Source: Chiua virens
Lineage: Eukaryota; Basidiomycota; Agaricomycetes; Boletales; Boletaceae
Assembly: GCA_019787685.1 (NCBI GenBank)
Contig: JAHNUO010000001.1
Coordinates: forward strand, 434,001 to 498,000
Direction of reading: 5' to 3'
DNA length: 64,000 bases
Below the pieces are notes generated by a model that was not told the origin of the DNA, ran no database searches, and saw only the letters and a list, made by a program, of their open reading frames with translations. Shown piece by piece: positions 60,340 to 64,000 of the stretch (position 1 is its first letter; every line of letters starts with the position of its first letter). Made by a program: the position numbers and the translations under genes.

Positions 60340-61165
60340 CAGTAATTGAGAACGAGAGAAACGACGCAGGAACACACCATTGCCGTAGTCGTCAAGTACA
60401 GGACGGCGGACAACAATAACGAATACTAGATGTAGTGATCGAATCAGTCAGACAATTGATGACGCAAAATACGTAAGGGACACATACCAGAGCGCACGAC
60501 GATGGGCACAACGATGGAGAGTTCCAATTCTTGGTAACCTCAACCGTAGTTAGGTCGTTCGCGTTTTTGTTGGTTTTTTCTCCGATTGAAATACTGCATG
60601 CTAGTACTCATTGATTAATTTTCTACTAATGGGTACACAATAGCATTATAGGCCGTTACGAAGCTTGCGTCAAGTGGTATATTATAGATGATAGTGGAAA
60701 ACGAGAAAGTTGTGTGTGTGAAGATTCGCTTCATAAATAGTGTTCAGCGATTGTCGCACGTGACAATTTGGGATTACCGGCACGTGATGACCATCGCCAA
60801 ACACTATTTACGGGGCGAATGCGCACGTGCACAACTCTTCCACTTTCCCCATCTATGCCACTACCTTGCGTGGCAACTACACTCCCCTTAATATGCCACT
60901 AATCTAAGTTACAGTAGTATACCCGTTGTACGCAACTGTAGGAAAGACAAAAGTAAAGAGAGAGAAACAAACAAAAAAAAAGCAAAAACAGAATGTATTT
61001 CGCGATTATATCGCCGGATCCACGAATAATAAGATTTAGGTCTAGATTCGGTATAGGCTGTCGTACACGGTAATCGTCGACGAAAGAAGATTGACAATGA
61101 GTCAGTCGTCGGGATAGCAGTATGTCGCCCGGCTATCTATTGTAGTCTGTCGCTAATCGCAGTAA
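60340..61165 (+). repeat. 0.8-kb dispersed repeat, copy 2
   Basis: Partner of 51960-52785. The central 60671-61050 is nearly identical to 52305-52685, including the stretch from TAAGTTACAGTAGTATACCC to ATTTAGGTCTAG. The left end overlaps the 5' leader of the WD40 gene, and the right end is about 110 bases before the small gene at 61275. Confidence 0.7.
60641..60900 (+). mobile_element. foldback MITE, copy 2
   Basis: Same foldback arms as 52280-52535. The right terminal repeat TTAATATGCCACT is kept (60888-60900); the left one is decayed (TAGCATTATAGG near 60641). The 67-codon frame across the arms is open here as well, with nine or so residue changes. Confidence 0.65.
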
Positions 61166-61274
61166 CAACCGGTGCTTTTTCATATTATTGTTTTGACTTC
61201 GTGATGCCCAATCAAGGGGTGCGTCTATACTTTATATCATTCGCACTGGCTCAGAAACGCGTCCACCAGAAAGC

Positions 61275-61867
61275 ATGCCCAAAGCTGTATCAACCTTGAT
61301 GTTCCACCGATACTTTTCTCCCCTCACGCGCCATTCAGTTTTCCCTCCAGAACGTGCGATTTCCCCCCCTCCGCTGACGCGACATAAAATATTCCCCCAC
61401 GAGGTCGAGACAGTACTGATGCGCACTGAACAGTCGGAGCCTGTCGCAATACTTGGCACGCCTCCGTCCAAGGTTCTGATACGCAAACCTCGAGGGGAGG
61501 TATCAAGGATTAACAGGGGCGGTTACAACCTACAAGAGAAACTTGGATGGCCAGCTACTGAATACGATGAGATTCGGGTAAGTGGGTCATACTGTCATTA
61601 GGGGCGCGCTCTAACACTCAGCAGTCTTTTGTCATTCATCTGGCACGAGAGCACCTCGCTACTCAGAAGCCATGGAGTAGGCAGTCGAGGGAACAACTTA
61701 AGATTGTGTTCGCTAAGGTTGTGTGATACATCCAATCATAGTCTCGTGTCTCATTGGTCTTCCAGGCGAAGGAGAGATATCCACAGCTCCTGGAGTATGA
61801 CGGTGACTGGGTCGTAGCTGATTTTCTCAAAATGTACCTTAAAAATAGTTCTGGGCGAGGAATGTAA
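61275..61867 (+). CDS. small conserved hypothetical protein
   Basis: Exons 61275-61577, 61625-61717 and 61766-61867 with introns of 47 and 48 nt; lengths 303, 93 and 102 are all multiples of three, giving 165 residues. The N-terminal half is Pro/Arg-rich. Then EVSRINRGGYNLQEKLGWPA, FVIHLAREHLATQKPWSRQS and KERYPQLLEYDGDWVVADFL to a basic end. The C-terminal pattern (EHL-x5-KPW, then FP/YPxLxxYxGxWPV/V-xxxL) is one I have seen in Agaricomycete unnamed proteins, often near transposons. No function can be given. Confidence 0.65.
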
Positions 61868-62236
61868 ATTTCAGATGGTTGACTACCTAGTACAGAAGTT
61901 GGTCATGCATGCCAGCCGCCGGGTGACCCCACATCAGCCCTTTGAGAAGGGGGGTTGGCACTAATAAATGAGCAAGAGAAATGGTATTGTTATAGTCTCG
62001 CTAATCAACGATCAACGACCTAGGTATTTTACAGTTACAAGTGATTCATTATCAGTACAAACTCAGAAGGTTGATATTACAATTTTGACGTCAGAATCGA
62101 TCAATCGCTCCTTGAAGGAGCGCTGTACTTCTCCGATCTCGCCATTCGAGGGGACAACACGCCCTAAGACCAGCGTCACTATTTTTACATCAGGGAAAAA
62201 CCCCATCCATGGGGCGCAATGTTTCTGCGGAGTGGA
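61868..62236. other. intergenic between convergent genes
   Basis: No feature recognised; holds the two 3' ends. Confidence 0.5.
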
Positions 62237-63962
62237 TTAGTCGATGGTTGTGTGTATGAGGATAATACTTGCCATAATTTCTTCCCCTCCATCAGTGGAG
62301 GTATCAAATGCCGCCGCTATCCTGAGCCGGGTAACTCCGCACGTGCGTGCTTCATGCTTCGGAACATGCAATCCAGTGAGCGGGATGACCATGGTGGTCC
62401 CAGTGTTATTCGGACAGAAAGCTACATTCATGTTGCGCAAACCAGGAAGGTACTGAGCGCAATCCAGCACCTTCGAAATGTGGGGAGCACTAGTGTTGCC
62501 GAGCATGACCGAAAGTGTAGTTACTGAGTTGGGATGTTCGAGCTGTTGCAACAGCGATGACAGGTACTCCGGTGGTCCACCAAGAGCCTGCAATGAGGGG
62601 AGACGAACGACGAGGGTTTTTGATCGTCGAGTATCACTTGAATTACCGTACGCGGAAATGCGGAGAGATCGAATGCGGGAGTGTCGCTGCAAGAACCTCA
62701 AAAGTGTATTAACCGAGCATTGGCGATCAACTTCAAGGAGCTGTAGAAGGGGTAAATCCAGAACCTGAAAGAACTTCCGCCACATAGCGGCAGAGAGTCC
62801 CGTGTCTTTTAGGACAAGCTCCCTGAGGGGAGAGTTGCGGAGAGTGGACATGGTAAAAGAAATAATGGGTACCGAGAAGATATTATTGCAGTCTGATGAG
62901 AAAGACTCGAGTCGGCTAGGCGCCGCACGGGAAGGCTTTGGAAATGACGAGATGTAGTGGGGGAAGGGATCTGAGCGAGCAGAGTAAGAGAGCTCTTTGC
63001 AATCAGATGCTCTGATGTCTTCGAGGAGGGCTGCAGTGCTGGATGCCGATAATGGATTACCGAAGCAGGATATATAAACGGCTGGAATATTGGTGCACTG
63101 AGGTGACTGAAAAAAAATCTGTAGGAGGTGCAAATGGGAATCCTTCGCGTTGAAGAGGCGGCAATACAGGTTCTTGGGGCAGATGAAGTCAGCCATGCGT
63201 CTCCACACTACGAGAGCTTCGTAGTTGTCTTGATCAACACTTGTCCAGAGACCGTCGCCCGGTGCGAAACCGAGAGCAGCAAAAAAACGTGGGGCGGCAA
63301 TATTTTTCAAAATGATGCATACTCTTGTGCACACCCCAAGTTCCTTAGCATCGAAGAGATCCACGATTTCGTGCAGCAGCTCGTTTGGAAGTATCAGGAG
63401 AGAGACGGCACGCGTGGCTACGTTGGGATTGGTGAATTCTGCGGAGGACTGGCGTTTTGCAGACGGTAGAATTGAGAATTCTAACGAAAGGAAATAGTAA
63501 AGAAACTTACTGGATTGATATCTTGTGCGTGAGCGATTGCGCGCTTCGTGGGTGGTAAATCGCATGAGTCTTCATTCCTCTTCCGCTTCAAAGACTGATA
63601 TTTGAGTCAGAAACTTCGATGCGCATGAGAATGGGTGAGCATACTGGGTTAATTTCCTGCAAGGAGGTGACAAGCGTTTGTGTCGGGTCATCCTGCCTCT
63701 GTTTCACAAATACAGTTAGAAATTGTGATGAAAAGAAATAGTAACAAACTTACTAGATTGGTACCTTGCACATCAGTGTCTGCACGCTTTGCGGGTGGTA
63801 AATCATATGAATCTTCATCTCTCTTCCGCTTCAGAGGCTGGCGTTGGAGACAGAAGTTCAAATGCGAAGAGCTGACCGTAGAATGCTGGGTAAACCTACC
63901 GGGTTAGCCTGTAAGGCGGTGACAGCTAACCATGTGGGAGGTAGGATCCCGTCCTCCCCCCG
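62237..63962 (-). CDS. F-box protein, 5' end beyond the window
   Basis: An SCF-type substrate adaptor candidate. The main exon is 63448-62237 and starts SSAEFTNPNVATRAV, then the F-box SLLILPNELLHEIVDLFDAK with VCTRVCIILKN. Leu-rich, LRR-like sequence follows (LRELVLKDTGLS, LLQLLEVDRQC, RIRSLRISAYGN, LPSLQALGG, VTTLSVMLGN, LPGLRNMNVAFC) to the stop at 62239-62237. Upstream exons at 63594-63511, 63698-63645, 63837-63754 and 63962-63900 all join in phase 0. Each 84-nt one encodes a basic patch (LKRKRDEDSYDLPPAKRA or the close LKRKRNEDSCDLPPTKRA) that looks like a bipartite nuclear signal. The start codon was not found and is probably to the right of 64000. F-box genes of this kind are numerous in Agaricomycetes. 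Confidence 0.75.
63511..63962 (-). repeat. tandem duplication of an exon pair in the F-box gene
   Basis: A unit of 243 bp (long-exon start 63837 to 63594), made of a short exon, an intron, an 84-nt exon and an intron, occurs twice. Long exons 63837-63754 and 63594-63511 are both 84 nt and differ at scattered positions. Short exons 63962-63900 (63 nt) and 63698-63645 (54 nt) share GTCACC-x-CCTT-x-CAG and AACCC at the donor. All exon lengths are multiples of three. More copies may lie beyond the window. Confidence 0.8.
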
Positions 63963-64000
63963 CTTCACACGCGTTAGAAAATCTGACGAGAGGCCACAGT

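Overview
The window is nuclear DNA of a filamentous basidiomycete, most likely an Agaricomycete. The grounds are: genes broken by many short (about 45-90 nt) GT-AG introns with CTRAY-type branch sites; two class I hydrophobins; a DUF6593 protein; Crinkler-type NTPase and Tnp2-transposase families typical of Agaricomycetes; and PRP4, cardiolipin synthase, ATG15, RAP1 and IDO genes of fungal type. Most of the window is roughly half G+C by eye; 17.6-22.1 kb is clearly AT-rich. The genus cannot be fixed from the sequence alone.

Layout. 0.9-4.1 kb: class 3 lipase and mitochondrial cardiolipin synthase. 4.7-6.6 kb: a decayed MFS transporter. 7.0-9.8 kb: a Crinkler-type P-loop NTPase with one frame break in a G run. 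10.3-15.3 kb: two intact minus-strand genes, PRP4 kinase and a RAP1-type telomere protein with a telomere-repeat motif just upstream. 15.4-17.5 kb: no recognisable gene. 17.6-21.5 kb: a GTPase gene containing a run of 28 intron-like units separated by exons of exactly 3 nt. 22.1-24.3 kb: a conserved basidiomycete protein whose 5' end overlaps a divergent DUF6593 gene. 25-27 kb: a second, broken RAP1-like locus. 29.5-31.6 kb: two hydrophobins. 32.4-33.1 kb: WD40 debris. 34.3-36.0 kb: ATG15 lipase. 37.4-42.2 kb: a duplicated FAD-linked oxidoreductase with a Copia remnant between the copies. 42.8-46.3 kb: indoleamine 2,3-dioxygenase and a PL14-like secreted lyase. 47.8-51.7 kb: a Tnp2-type DNA transposon gene whose 5' end is a tandem exon-intron repeat. 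52-61 kb: a pair of roughly 0.8 kb repeats, each carrying a foldback MITE, bracketing an HSP70 pseudogene, an SPT5-like KOW gene and a WD40 membrane protein. 61.3-64 kb: a small conserved gene and an F-box gene whose N-terminal exons are tandemly duplicated up to the window edge.

The strongest unexplained theme is in-frame tandem amplification of exon-intron units in three unrelated genes (GTPase, Tnp2 transposase, F-box protein). In the GTPase it has gone to the extreme of one-codon exons: unit length drifts freely, but the AG-NNN-GT spacing never changes over 27 junctions. Single-base frame breaks, several in or beside short homopolymers, also recur in otherwise intact genes and may be assembly errors. 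All gene models were made by eye from splice signals, reading frame and remembered family motifs; no search was run.
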